Notes: generated from the letters alone by a model not told the origin. A stretch of 59,883 bases of DNA from Chloroflexota bacterium (GCA_003171255.1 PMYK01000011.1:3508-63390), one strand, 5' to 3'. Counted from the stretch's first letter, positions 9,603 through 20,163 are shown. Numbers and translations are program-made.

Positions 9603-10438
9603 TTCGATTCCTCCGCTCCGGCGATGACCCCCGAAGCGTACCGGCCGGCGGCCAGGTCCGCTCGCCGGGACGCGGCTCGGTCGCGCGCCCGTCGGCCGCG
9701 CCTCCGCCTGCCCGCGCGCATCGGCCGCGCGCTCCGCCTGCCCGCGCGCATAGGCCGCGCTCCGCCGACGGCGATCACACCAGCACGAGGCCGCTGCCTC
9801 CTGGCTCGCGCCCAGCGGCCAACGGCCAACGCCTCGATGATCGCCTTCGATGTCAGCGGCAGCTCGGACCGCACCACTTCGCCGAACTCCTTGAGGAGGG
9901 ACCGATTGTGCCGCGCGTCGGCCATCACCAGGACGACGCTGGAGATGCCCGGGTCATCGCGCCGTTTGGTAGCCAGCCTGCGCAGCAGAGCCTGCACGTC
10001 CCGCGGCCGAGTCTCCGTCTCCACGGCCACCTCGGTGAGCCCGACCAGCATCACCGCATCCCAGGCCCGGAGATCTCCCGTGCCACCGACAGGCGCCTCG
10101 AACCTCCACGCAATCGATGGTGCCACCTTCTGCCGGAACCGCGCCAGCAACGCCAGATGCGCGGCATCGCGGATCGGCCTCCCCGACGGATACGCCCGGG
10201 CGCTCAGCTCCAACCCAACGACCGCCAGCACGCGGGCCAGCTCCAAGATGGCGACTCGCGGCGCTTCGGCGCGTTCGATGCGGCTGACCTGCGCCCGCGA
10301 GATCCTGGCGGCAGCTGCGACCGCGGCCTGGCTCAGCCCGTGCTCAAGGCGTGACGCACGCAGCTCATTGCCGAGCTCGGTCAGTATCGTTCGGCCACGC
10401 CGCGTGCCGTTGTCGACCGCGCGATCCTTCGTTGACAT
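9599..10438 (-). CDS. XRE-family regulator with a nuclease-like C-terminal domain
   Basis: The chosen start is ATG at 10438, giving 279 residues; longer frames add only unlikely sequence. An HTH_XRE domain covers about 24-75 (LGNELRASRLEHGLSQAAVA... ISRAQVSRIE). Residues 95-175 contain D122, D127 and VAVETETRPRDVQALLRRLA (E140, E142), a spacing like the PD-(D/E)XK fold. Such XRE fusions recur as uncharacterised families in Chloroflexota and actinobacteria. An Arg-rich segment (about 206-260, RPMRAGRR repeated) comes from the DNA repeat at 9692-9770 and looks like an insertion before the real C-terminus. The gene is coupled to the downstream sulfurtransferase. Function is unknown. Confidence 0.75.
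   Translation of the reverse strand: MSTKDRAVDNGTRRGRTILTELGNELRASRLEHGLSQAAVAAAARISRAQVSRIERAEAPRVAILELARVLAVVGLELSARAYPSGRPIRDAAHLALLARFRQKVAPSIAWRFEAPVGGTGDLRAWDAVMLVGLTEVAVETETRPRDVQALLRRLATKRRDDPGISSVVLVMADARHNRSLLKEFGEVVRSELPLTSKAIIEALAVGRWARARRQRPRAGVIAVGGARPMRAGRRSARPMRAGRRRRGRRARDRAASRRADLAAGRYASGVIAGAEESK
9692..9770. repeat. About 30-bp tandem repeat within the 3' end of the XRE/nuclease-like gene
   Basis: Units at 9692-9720 and 9721-9750 share a TCGGCCGCGC word followed by CTCCGCCTGCCCGCGCGCA. A third, degraded unit runs to about 9770. Because 30 is a multiple of three, the repeat keeps the reading frame and yields the Arg-rich protein repeat. Confidence 0.85.
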
Positions 10439-10789
10439 GCCCGAATGGTGGGCTGGGCCGCTTCGCTGCGACTTACGCCGTGGTTGCGCCGTTTGCTCGC
10501 CGGGAGAGCACATGTGACCAGGCAACCCGGCCGGTAGGCGTCGGTGAGTCTCGAATGCTCGGAATGAAGCACATATCCGGGCAACTGGGCCCCTGAACGC
10601 GACCAGACAGCCCATCTCGGGCCGGCGTGCAGTCGAACGTGTAGTCGGAACCGGTCAAGCGCGCACGGACGCAGCTCGCAACTGGCCATGTCGGTCGGAT
10701 GTGCTCGCCCCGTGAGCATCAACAATCTGGGGGTGCGGGATCGGTCGTCGATGTGCATCGATCCGAGCAGCCACGCCCGACACCGGGCC
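10439..10789. other. Upstream region of the XRE/nuclease-like gene
   Basis: This region is 351 nt. Several ORFs cross it, but none has a ribosome binding site and recognisable content. No clear promoter or RNA structure was found. Confidence 0.4.
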
Positions 10790-10866
10790 ACCGGCACCAC
10801 TCCCCGGCACCACTCCCCGGCACCACTCCCCGGCACCACTCCCCGGCGCCACTCCCCGGCGCCACT
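10790..10866. repeat. 13-bp tandem repeat, about six copies
   Basis: The unit CCCCGGCACCACT is repeated almost perfectly; the last two copies carry a single A-to-G change. It lies between the rpoD terminator hairpin and the XRE gene's upstream region. Confidence 0.92.
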
Positions 10867-10872
10867 TACGAC

Positions 10873-10909
10873 GAGGCCCCGCGCGCTGACGCTCAGCTGG
10901 CGGGGCCTC
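10873..10909 (-). terminator. Hairpin downstream of rpoD
   Basis: GAGGCCCCGC (10873-10882) and GCGGGGCCTC (10900-10909) form a perfect 10-bp stem, 15 nt after the rpoD stop. There is no T-tract, so termination may need another factor. The position strongly suggests the end of the dnaG-rpoD transcript. Confidence 0.65.
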
Positions 10910-10923
10910 CCCTGATCCGGGAT

Positions 10924-12638
<1,715 letters not shown>

Positions 12639-12642
<4 letters not shown>

Positions 12643-14603
12643 CGGTGTCCTCCAGCGGAAGCGAGGAGACTCGTGTCCTGCCGGCGTCGGTCGAGCGATC
12701 GGCGAGCCTCGAACAGATGGCGTTGTGTTTCCTGCAGTCGAGCCACGGCATCCGAGTCCGAGGCGGCCTGCGCCTCCACGAGCTCGCCGCCGTTGAAGCG
12801 GATTTCCTCCTCGAGCCTGTCCGCCTCTAGGGCGAGCAAGCACTGGTCCACACCTATACGGACGCGGTCGCCGGTTAGTTCGTTAGGATCGGGGCCACGT
12901 TCCGCGTACAGGGCGATTGCCAGGCCGTGCAATTCCGAGTCCAGCGCGTCGAGGAAGCGGCTGCGCTCGAAGCGGCCGGAGCCACCGGCCTCGCGGTCTC
13001 GATCGCGATCGGCGAGCATCGCCACGAGCAACTCACGCGCGGGCGTGCTGGGAAGCTGCATCTTCTGCGCGGCCAGCGTCTCGGCGACTCGCTCCTGCTG
13101 GTCCGGCACGAGCAACAGCAGCCGCAGGAGCTTCCGTTCGTCGAGCGAAACGGCCTTCAGCTCGGCCTTCGTGTCGATCGAGTCGGGAGCCGAAATGATC
13201 GCGTCGGCGGTGAATCGACCGGATGAGCCTGCTCCATCGTTCGGTCGGCCACCCGGACCGGTCGATCCCCCGGCCGACTTTGGCGAGTGGAGGGCTTCGA
13301 GCAGTACACGCTCGTCGACGCCCGTCCTCCGGCCCAGCGCCTGGAGATAGCTGTCACGCACCACCGGGTCGCGGACCTCGCGCAGCATCGGGATGAGCGT
13401 GGCCACGACCTGGCTCTTGCCGCGAGCGGACCGCACGTCAAAGGCGGTGGCGTAGTAATCGATGAGGAATTCCATGATCGGCTGCGCGGTGCGGATGGCC
13501 TCCCGCCAGAGATCGGGATTCTCGCGAACCACCTCGTCGGGGTCCTTGCCCTCGGGCAGCCGGGCCACTCGGACGCGCGTGATCTCGACGCCCGTCTCCT
13601 CGGCCGCGAGCGCCCCGATGAGCCGGAACAGCTCCGCGCCCCCGATGGAGTTGGTGTGCTGGCCGGCCGGGTCGACGTCGTAGGCAAGCACGATCTCGCG
13701 GGCGTAGCGGGCGATCACCGCGACCTGGAACGGGGTCAGGGCAGTGCCCAGGCTCGCCACGACGTTCTCGAAGCCTGCCTGATGAGCCATCAACGCATCG
13801 GTATAGCCCTCGACCAGGACCGCTTCATCGGCCTTGCGCATCTCGCCCCGGGCGCGCTCGATCAGGTACAGCGTTCGGCTCTTGTCGAAGAGCACCGTCG
13901 CCGGGGAGTTGAGGTATTTGGGCGCGTTTGAATCCGCGGCGGCAGCGGCAGGCAGGATTCGCCCGCCGATGCCCACGGCCGCGCCGGACGCGTCGCGGAT
14001 CGGGAAGATGACGCGGTTGCGGAACTTGTCATAGGCGCCGCGGCTGTTGGGTCGGGCGCTCGTGAGGCCCACCTCGGCCAGCTCGGCGACGTTCACGTTG
14101 CGGCGGCTCTGGAGCATCTTGATCATCTGGTCCCAGCCGCCCGGCGCCCAGCCGAGCTGGAACTTCTCGATCGTCTCGTCCGTGAAACCCCGGCCGTGCA
14201 GGTATTCGAGCGCCGGCGCACCCGTCTTCGATTGGGTCAGGACGACGTGATAGAAGGCGATCGCCTGCTCGAGGACTTCGCGCAGTCGAGCCTTGTGGGC
14301 GTCCTCGCGGCTCGTTCGCTCGTCGATCTCGATGCCGGCCTTCGCCGCCAGCTGCTTGAGTGCCTCGGGAAAAGTCAACCCCTCGCGGCGCATGACGAAG
14401 CTGAAGATGTCGCCACCCTCGCCGCAGCCGAAGCAGTGCCAGGTCTCGCGGGCCGGGGTCACGACGAAGCTGGGGGTCTTCTCGCCGTGGAACGGGCAGA
14501 GACCCTTCAAGACCGTGCCGGCCTTGCGCAGCTGCACCTGCTCGCCGACCACATCGACGATCGACAGCTTGCTCTTTACTTCTGCGGCTACCCCTGACGC
14601 CAA
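12639..14603 (-). CDS. dnaG: DNA primase DnaG
   Basis: DnaG makes RNA primers at the replication fork. The 654 residues contain the N-terminal CHC2 zinc finger ([11 protein letters not shown]... [10 protein letters not shown], about 37-65), the catalytic core with TOPRIM domain ([20 protein letters not shown]... ASLGTALT and later DVDPAG), and a helicase-binding C-terminal region that is poorly conserved as usual. The start is TTG at 14603, with AGGAG seven nt upstream; the nearby ATG is out of frame. It forms an operon with rpoD. Confidence 0.96.
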
Positions 14604-14733
14604 ATCGCATCTCCTGCCATGTCAGACGATCCGCGCGCCCCTGGCGTTCAGTCGCATTTCCCCGTCGTCCACCCCGACGAACCCGACCTGACGGCGTTTC
14701 GCCCCCGCCACCGACCACCCGAACATAGATAAG

Positions 14734-14756
14734 GGCTTGTCAAGACTTGACAAGCC
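14734..14756. promoter_or_regulatory. 23-bp perfect palindrome in the dnaG-rpoD upstream region
   Basis: GGCTTGTCAAG and its exact complement CTTGACAAGCC flank a single central base. On the minus strand TTGTCA within it and TATCTA 16 nt further could form a -35/-10 pair driving dnaG. A repressor bound here would then occlude the promoter. The regulator is unknown. Confidence 0.6.
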
Positions 14757-14792
14757 ATCGCTGGGCTGATTCTTACCACTTTTCGCCGCTCT

Positions 14793-14823
14793 TGTATACC
14801 CCTGGGGGGTATTGACATGTCAA
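14793..14823 (-). promoter_or_regulatory. Second palindromic promoter upstream of dnaG, CsoR/MerR-like layout
   Basis: On the minus strand, TTGACA (14823-14818) and TATACA (14798-14793) are 19 nt apart. The spacer and the -10 overlap carry ATACCCC-N3-GGGGTAT (14796-14812), a perfect 7-bp-arm palindrome like CsoR-family operators. TTGACATGTCAA (14812-14823) is itself palindromic. A 19-nt spacer with a central dyad is also the MerR-family layout. The target gene could be dnaG-rpoD or, in the other direction, the S9 peptidase. No metal-resistance gene is adjacent. Confidence 0.5.
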
Positions 14824-14941
14824 GGGGGCCGAGGCCGGTCCAGTCGGCCGTAGCGCTCTCCCATTGCGGAAAATACACTCACGGCAACAGAGGGGGACGC
14901 GGCCTTTCCCGCGCCGGTCATAGCAACACTCCGGAGGCATC

Positions 14942-17116
14942 ATGCCCTTAGCCCGAGCATCCCGTGTTTCCAACGGCGAGCGCACCATGCCTCGGTCGCT
15001 TCAGCCCGACGACTTGTACCGCCTGCGCGTTCCTTCCCAGGTACGCCTCGCGCCCGACGGACGGCTTGCCGTGTTCGCTCTGCAGGCGACCAAGGCCCGC
15101 CGGGACGGGTACGTCGACTCGATTTGGGGAGTGCCGACCGACGGAAGCGATGAGCCCCGCCAGCTCACGCTCGGCGCCTGGCATGACGCATCCCCTCGCG
15201 TCTCGCCGGACGGCCGGCTGATGGCGTTCCTGTCGGACCGGCGAACACTCGTCGAGCCGGCGCCCGCGGAGGAGACCCCGGGCGCGGCTGGGAAGCCGGA
15301 GAACGTCGTCCAGGTCTACGTCTTGCCGCTCGACCGCCCTGGCGAGGCGAGGCGGGTCACGGATCTTCCGCGGGGCGTGACAGGCTTCGAGTGGTCGCCT
15401 GACGGCAGGCGGTTCGCGGTGCTGAGCCCGTCGGCCGGGGCGACAAGGGACGAGGACCGGCGGCGACGAGGCCTCGAAGAGCCGGCACCCAACGCAATGC
15501 CAACATCGGACTACCGATACGTGGACCGGCTCTCGTTCCTCCATAACGGTCGCGGCTTCGTCTACGACAGCCACCCGCAGCTGTGGGTCGTCGACCTCGA
15601 GCCCGGCGATGTCCGTCGCCTGACGAACGTCGACTGGTCCGTGGACATGCCGGCCTGGTCGCCCGACGGCAAGCGGATCGCGTACTGCACGGACGAGCGC
15701 CGCGACGCCGACTTCGACCCGCGCTCGCACGTCTTCGTCGTCGACGTCGACTCCGGTCGCCGCACGCGCATCACGGACGCCGGCAGGGCGGACTTCACGG
15801 CACCAACCTGGCTGCCTGACGGCCGGACGATCGCCTGCTTGGGCCACCGCTACCCTGCCCACGCAGGCAGCCGATACGATGTCTGGCTCTTCACGGCCGA
15901 CGGCTCCGACTCGGGGCGCGACGGCGGTCGCAATCTATCGGCTCGCCACGACCTCATGCCGGCGACGTCGATGAACAGCGACATCACGATTGGCGAGCCG
16001 GCGCGTCTGGTGGCGTCCGCGGACGGTGCGGACCTGACATTCAGCGCCCCTTACGACGGCTCATACGAACTGTGGCGGATCTCCACGGACGACGGCCGGC
16101 TCGAACGGCTGACCGAGGGTCGGGAGTACATCTCGGGCTTCGACCAGATTGAGGTCGATGGCCGCCCTCGCCTGGCGTTCATCCGCTCGACGCCGACCGA
16201 ACTGCCGGACGTCTGGGCCCAGTCGGACGGCGGGGCGCCGCGCCGCCTGAGCCGACTGAACGACCTCGTGCTCGACGAGGTCAAGCTCCTCGAGCCAGCC
16301 GAGCGCTCGTACGAGGTCGACGGGAGGCAGATCCAGGGCTGGATCATCGCGGGGGCTGAGTCGTCGGGCTTTCGCCGGCCTGGCCCGCTCGTCGTCGAGA
16401 TCCATGGCGGCCCGCAGACGCAGTACGGCTGGTCGCCTGTGCTCGAGTTCCAGATCCTGGCGGGAACCGGGATGAGCGTCTTCTACTGCAATCCGCGCGG
16501 CTCCACCGGGTATGGCCAGAGCTTCGCTGATGCGAACTTCCGCGATTGGGGCCATGGGCCGACGCGGGACGTCCTCGCGGGGGTCGACGCACTCGTCGCC
16601 GAGGACATCGCAAGCAGCCGGCACCTCGGCGTCACCGGGGGCTCATATGGCGGCTACTTGACAAACTGGATCGTTGGGCACGATCGCCGCTTTGCCGCGG
16701 CGTTCACCGCACGGTCGGTCAGCGACATGACATCGCTCATGTTGACCGGAGACCTCGCCGGTATCGATCCGAAGATATTCATCGGCGCGAATCCGTGGGA
16801 CGAGCCGGAGTTCTACCGAGAAGCGTCGCCCATCACGTATATCTCGTCGTGCACCACGCCGCTCCTGATCCAGCACGCGGAGGAAGACCTCCGCTGCCCG
16901 ATCGGCCAGGCTGAAGAGCTGTTCGCCGTCCTGCGCGCCCACCGGCGGCCGGTCCGGTTTATGCGCGTACCGGGAGAGAACCACGAACTCACACGTGGGG
17001 GTACGCCCTTCCGCCGCGTCGAGAATCTCATCCAGGTCCGCGATTGGTTCCGCCACTATCTCGTCTACGGCAAACGGCGCCTACCGCCCCTGCCGCGTGA
17101 GCGCGCCGGTAAGTAG
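14942..17116 (+). CDS. S9 family peptidase (acylaminoacyl/dipeptidyl peptidase type)
   Basis: The 724-residue serine peptidase has an N-terminal seven-bladed beta-propeller (about 15-440) with TolB-like WSPDGRRFAVL, WSPDGKRIAYC and WLPDGRTIACL blades, then a C-terminal alpha/beta-hydrolase. The nucleophile is S568 in GGSYGGYLTNW, with D649 in EEDLRCPIGQ and H681 in GENHELTRGG. These enzymes trim N-terminal residues from short peptides in the cytosol. No signal peptide is seen. ATG 14942 follows CCGGAGG; a second Met at residue 16 is a less likely start. A TACACT at 14874-14879 may be its -10 element. Confidence 0.93.
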   Translation: MPLARASRVSNGERTMPRSLQPDDLYRLRVPSQVRLAPDGRLAVFALQATKARRDGYVDSIWGVPTDGSDEPRQLTLGAWHDASPRVSPDGRLMAFLSDRRTLVEPAPAEETPGAAGKPENVVQVYVLPLDRPGEARRVTDLPRGVTGFEWSPDGRRFAVLSPSAGATRDEDRRRRGLEEPAPNAMPTSDYRYVDRLSFLHNGRGFVYDSHPQLWVVDLEPGDVRRLTNVDWSVDMPAWSPDGKRIAYCTDERRDADFDPRSHVFVVDVDSGRRTRITDAGRADFTAPTWLPDGRTIACLGHRYPAHAGSRYDVWLFTADGSDSGRDGGRNLSARHDLMPATSMNSDITIGEPARLVASADGADLTFSAPYDGSYELWRISTDDGRLERLTEGREYISGFDQIEVDGRPRLAFIRSTPTELPDVWAQSDGGAPRRLSRLNDLVLDEVKLLEPAERSYEVDGRQIQGWIIAGAESSGFRRPGPLVVEIHGGPQTQYGWSPVLEFQILAGTGMSVFYCNPRGSTGYGQSFADANFRDWGHGPTRDVLAGVDALVAEDIASSRHLGVTGGSYGGYLTNWIVGHDRRFAAAFTARSVSDMTSLMLTGDLAGIDPKIFIGANPWDEPEFYREASPITYISSCTTPLLIQHAEEDLRCPIGQAEELFAVLRAHRRPVRFMRVPGENHELTRGGTPFRRVENLIQVRDWFRHYLVYGKRRLPPLPRERAGK

Positions 17117-17175
17117 AGGTCCCGTGCTTCGGCGGCTCCAGGCGCATCGAACAGCGGGCCGCCAGGATCCGAGCC

Positions 17176-17835
17176 TCAGCGAGGCAACGCCCTGTTCGCC
17201 CGTGTCCATTCGAGCCAGTGGTGTTCGGCTCCCATGGTGGTTGCCGGTCCGTGGCCGGGCAGCACTTTCAGCCGTTCGTCCAGCCCGGCGAGGCGTCCCA
17301 ACGACTCGGCCATCTGCTCCTCGGATCCGCCGGGGAGATCGGTCCGGCCCCATGATCCCGCGAACAGCGTGTCGCCCGACAGCAGGAGACCGTTCGGGCG
17401 GTCGAGCAGACAGACCGAGCCCTCGGTGTGTCCCGGCGTGTGCAGGACCTCGAGGTCGATCTCGCCGAACTTGACCCGACCGCCATCGGCCAGTTCCACC
17501 GCCGGAACGCTGGGCGGGATGGGAAACGGCGCGAAGAGCGGCTGCGGGTGGACGAGCATCTCTCGGTCGAGCGGATGAACGGCGATGCGGGCCTCGTCGC
17601 CGGGTTGGTGATCGTGCGTCCAGGCTTGCACAGCCGCGTTGTCGCCCACGTGGTCCCAGTGGCCGTGGGTGGACACGATCAGTTTCAGCTTCCAGCCGCG
17701 CCCCTCCAGGATGCCGCCGAGCCAGGCAACCGATGGCGTCGCCGTGTCGATCGCGATCGCTTCCCGCGTCCGCGAGTCACCGAGGACATAGACGTTGGTC
17801 CCGATCGGTCCGACGGTCCGGCTGAGCAACTCCAT
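17176..17835 (-). CDS. Metallo-beta-lactamase fold hydrolase (glyoxalase II-like)
   Basis: The 219-residue protein contains the metal-binding signature STHGHWDHVGD (H-x-H-x-D-H), the following His in LHTPGHTEGSVCLL, and the Asp in LLSGDTLFAGSWGRTDLPGG. The GDTLF...GRTDLPGG segment is typical of the YcbL/GloB-like branch, which hydrolyses thioesters such as S-lactoylglutathione analogues; the true substrate is unknown. It is cytosolic. TAGTCT at 17842-17847 lies 6 nt before the ATG and no Shine-Dalgarno is present, so the mRNA is probably leaderless. Confidence 0.88.
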   Translation of the reverse strand: MELLSRTVGPIGTNVYVLGDSRTREAIAIDTATPSVAWLGGILEGRGWKLKLIVSTHGHWDHVGDNAAVQAWTHDHQPGDEARIAVHPLDREMLVHPQPLFAPFPIPPSVPAVELADGGRVKFGEIDLEVLHTPGHTEGSVCLLDRPNGLLLSGDTLFAGSWGRTDLPGGSEEQMAESLGRLAGLDERLKVLPGHGPATTMGAEHHWLEWTRANRALPR

Positions 17836-17887
17836 GCTCGGAGACTAGCCCCTCCGCGCTCAATATGCCCAAATAGGCGATGGCCTA

Positions 17888-18553
17888 TCAGGCCAGGTCC
17901 CAGTCGATCGGCGGCAGACCGCGTTTCGTGAGCTCGGCGTTGGTCCGGCGGAACGGAGCGCTGCCGGTGAAGCCCTTGGCCGACAGCGGTGACGGATGCG
18001 CCGACTTGATCACGATGTGCCGGGTGCGGTCGATCTTCTGGCCGGCGGCCTTGGCCGGCTCGCCCCAGAGCAGGAACGCCAGTGGGGTCGGCCGCTCGGC
18101 CAGGATGGCCACGATCGCGGCCGTGAACGCCTTCCACTGGCGCCGGTGGCTGTTCGGCAGCCCCTCGCGAACGGTCAGGGCGGTGTTCAGAAGCAGCACC
18201 CCGTTGCGCGCCCACGGCTCGAGGGTGGCGTCGGCCGGAACCGGATGGCCCAGGTCGGTCTCGAGTTCCTTGACGATGTTGACGAGGGACGGCGGCCGAT
18301 CGACTCCGGCGCGGACCGAGAAGGCCAGACCACTCGCCTGGCCCGGTCGGTAGTAGGGGTCCTGGCCCAGAATCACGGCGCGGACCTGGTCGGGTGGCGT
18401 CAGCCGCAGAGCGGCGAACACGTCTTCGTCCGGGGGAAAGACCGTGGCCTGCGCGCGCTCCACGAAAACGAATTCGTCGAGCTTCTCGATATCGGCGTCC
18501 GACAGCCGGGAGCCAAGGGCGGATCGCCACTCGGCCGGGAGGGTCTGCATCAT
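17888..18553 (-). CDS. ung: Uracil-DNA glycosylase, family 1
   Basis: Ung removes uracil from DNA to start base-excision repair. The 222 residues contain motif A as ILGQDPYYRPGQASGLAFSV with catalytic D65, the substrate-recognition segment ...GVLLLNTALTVREG, and motif B SAHPSPLSAKGF with the catalytic His. Motif A has Tyr68 where family 1 almost always has His (GQDPYH). The start is one of two adjacent ATGs (18553 or 18550). TACACT at 18561-18566 lies 7 nt before the first, with no Shine-Dalgarno, so the mRNA is probably leaderless. Confidence 0.94.
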   Translation of the reverse strand: MMQTLPAEWRSALGSRLSDADIEKLDEFVFVERAQATVFPPDEDVFAALRLTPPDQVRAVILGQDPYYRPGQASGLAFSVRAGVDRPPSLVNIVKELETDLGHPVPADATLEPWARNGVLLLNTALTVREGLPNSHRRQWKAFTAAIVAILAERPTPLAFLLWGEPAKAAGQKIDRTRHIVIKSAHPSPLSAKGFTGSAPFRRTNAELTKRGLPPIDWDLA

Positions 18554-18689
18554 GCCTGCGAGTGTAGTCGCACCGCGCACCACCACCGCCTCCGGGTCGC
18601 GCCCTTCTCTCCGAGGTGAGAACCTCCATGGAGTCGGCGATCGCGCGATCGACGGCGCCGAATAGCCGCTTTGCCCGAGGAGTAGCTCC

Positions 18690-19016
18690 ATGATCGTTTG
18701 CCTGCCCGTAACCGCCGACGGCCAGATGGGTCAAAGCTGGGGTCGTGCCGACCGCGTCGCCATCGCCGAGGTGGGCGACACGGGGATAAGCAGTTGGGAG
18801 GAGTTCGAGGTCGGCTGGGACAAGACGCACGACGTGGGCGAGCACAGCGAACACCACGAGCGCATTGCCCGGTTCCTGACCGACCATCACGTGGCCTGCG
18901 TCGTGGCCGGTCACATGGGTCCGCCGATGGTGCAGATGCTGGGCGAGATGGGTATCGGCGTGAAGCTCGGCGCCTCGGGCGAGGCACGTACGGCCGCGGT
19001 CTCGGCCCGGGTATAG
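18690..19016 (+). CDS. NifB/NifX-type dinitrogenase cofactor domain protein
   Basis: The 108 residues form a single Nitro_FeMo-Co (NifX-like) domain: an N-terminal strand MIVCLPVTADGQMGQSWGRA, a central His-rich part (DVGEHSEHHERIARFL) and VVAGHMGPPMVQMLGEMGI. Stand-alone members are common in anaerobes and other bacteria that lack nitrogenase; they may handle iron-sulfur or metal clusters, but the role is uncertain. The ATG follows GAGGAG. It is convergent with the DDAH-like gene. No nif gene is nearby. Confidence 0.85.
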   Translation: MIVCLPVTADGQMGQSWGRADRVAIAEVGDTGISSWEEFEVGWDKTHDVGEHSEHHERIARFLTDHHVACVVAGHMGPPMVQMLGEMGIGVKLGASGEARTAAVSARV

Positions 19017-19054
19017 CGGCTGCCGCAACCGTCGGGCAAGGCGCCCCCAAAGGG

Positions 19055-19870
19055 TCAAGGAAGCACGTTCACCAGGCAGGTCGGGCCGCCGTCGGCGAGC
19101 GCGAACTCGTCAAGCTCGAGTTCGTGAACTCCCAGTCCGGTCTCGCGCAGGAGCCGCGCGGCGGTCGGGTTTCCCGAGGCGAGGAACGCGTGTCCGCCGA
19201 GTGCGAGGACGTTGGCCCCGAGCAACTCGTCGTCGGGCAGCAGCAGGCGACGGACCTCGCGGGGCGGTGCCGCATCGGGGCCAGCCGCGTCGAGTGAGGC
19301 GAAACCGGCGGCCGTGCCAATCAGTGTGTCCGGCGCCACCGCCGTGACGGCCGTGGCGAGGTGAAGGCGATCCGTCACCGGGCAGAGGAAGGGCCGGTAT
19401 CCGAGGGACCGCGAGGCGTCGGCGAGCACCCGCGCGCCGAGGACGTTGATCCGGGCGCTCAGGCCGATCGCAATGCGGTCGCCAAAAATGACTACATCGC
19501 CGCCCTCGAGCGTCCCCGGATCCTCCACGGGCACGAGGCGCACGCCCGCCGGCAGGCAATCAAGGGTCGCCCGAAGGACGGAATCGACCTCGGGCCGCCG
19601 GGACGCAACAGCAGGCCGCGCCACCACGACCGTCGGCAATCGATCCGGAAGGACCGGCGCGAGTGCGATGAGCGTGTCCGAAACGAACGTGGCGTCTGGG
19701 AGATCCGGCTCCTCGGGAAGACGCAACAGTGACAGTCCGGCGTCCTCGAGCGCAGCGCAGAATGCCGCGTGCTGCGCCTGAACCTGTGAAACGTCGATCA
19801 GGTGGCGGTCCGGGTGGGTCGAGATTGCGGCGTGGAAGGCAGGGCCTGGCGGCCGGACTATGAAAACCAT
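19055..19870 (-). CDS. Dimethylarginine dimethylaminohydrolase / amidinotransferase-fold protein
   Basis: The 271-residue protein of the guanidine-modifying superfamily (five-fold beta-beta-alpha propeller) carries LPDATFVSDTLIA near residue 58, LEGGDVVIFG near 121, RLHLATAV with H170, and the nucleophile C265 in GGPTCLVNVLP. This order matches DDAH, which splits methylated arginines to citrulline and methylamines; a related amidino substrate is also possible. ATG 19870 is chosen because the conserved N-terminus MVFIVRPPG starts there. TACGAT at 19877-19882 lies 6 nt upstream and there is no Shine-Dalgarno, so it is probably leaderless. Confidence 0.88.
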   Translation of the reverse strand: MVFIVRPPGPAFHAAISTHPDRHLIDVSQVQAQHAAFCAALEDAGLSLLRLPEEPDLPDATFVSDTLIALAPVLPDRLPTVVVARPAVASRRPEVDSVLRATLDCLPAGVRLVPVEDPGTLEGGDVVIFGDRIAIGLSARINVLGARVLADASRSLGYRPFLCPVTDRLHLATAVTAVAPDTLIGTAAGFASLDAAGPDAAPPREVRRLLLPDDELLGANVLALGGHAFLASGNPTAARLLRETGLGVHELELDEFALADGGPTCLVNVLP

Positions 19871-20163
19871 TCGCGCATCGTAGCGGTCTGCGGCGGGGGG
19901 ACGCCGCCGGGGGGACCGACGATCGGCTGAGAGCCTCGCCAGAGCCCTGACGACGAACTCGTCGAGCCGCCCGAGCTCGAGCGTGGACCTGTCGCCGCCC
20001 AGGTCCGGCAGGAAGTCGACCGCGATCCGCAGGTCCCAGCGGAGTCGCCGGCGACGAGCCTGGCCACGCCACAACCCCTGACGTCTGGACGTCGCCGGAA
20101 GCCTAAGATTGCCCCGCTCGACGACACGAAGGAACGGCCAATTGGTTTCGGAGGACTCGCGGT

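Noticed and set aside
10790..10866. CRISPR array
   Set aside because: The 13-bp units are contiguous, without spacers, and no cas gene is in the window. It is a simple tandem repeat.
18690..19016. Evidence of nitrogen fixation
   Set aside because: Only a stand-alone NifX-like domain is present, and such proteins are common in organisms without nitrogenase. No nif structural or assembly gene is nearby.
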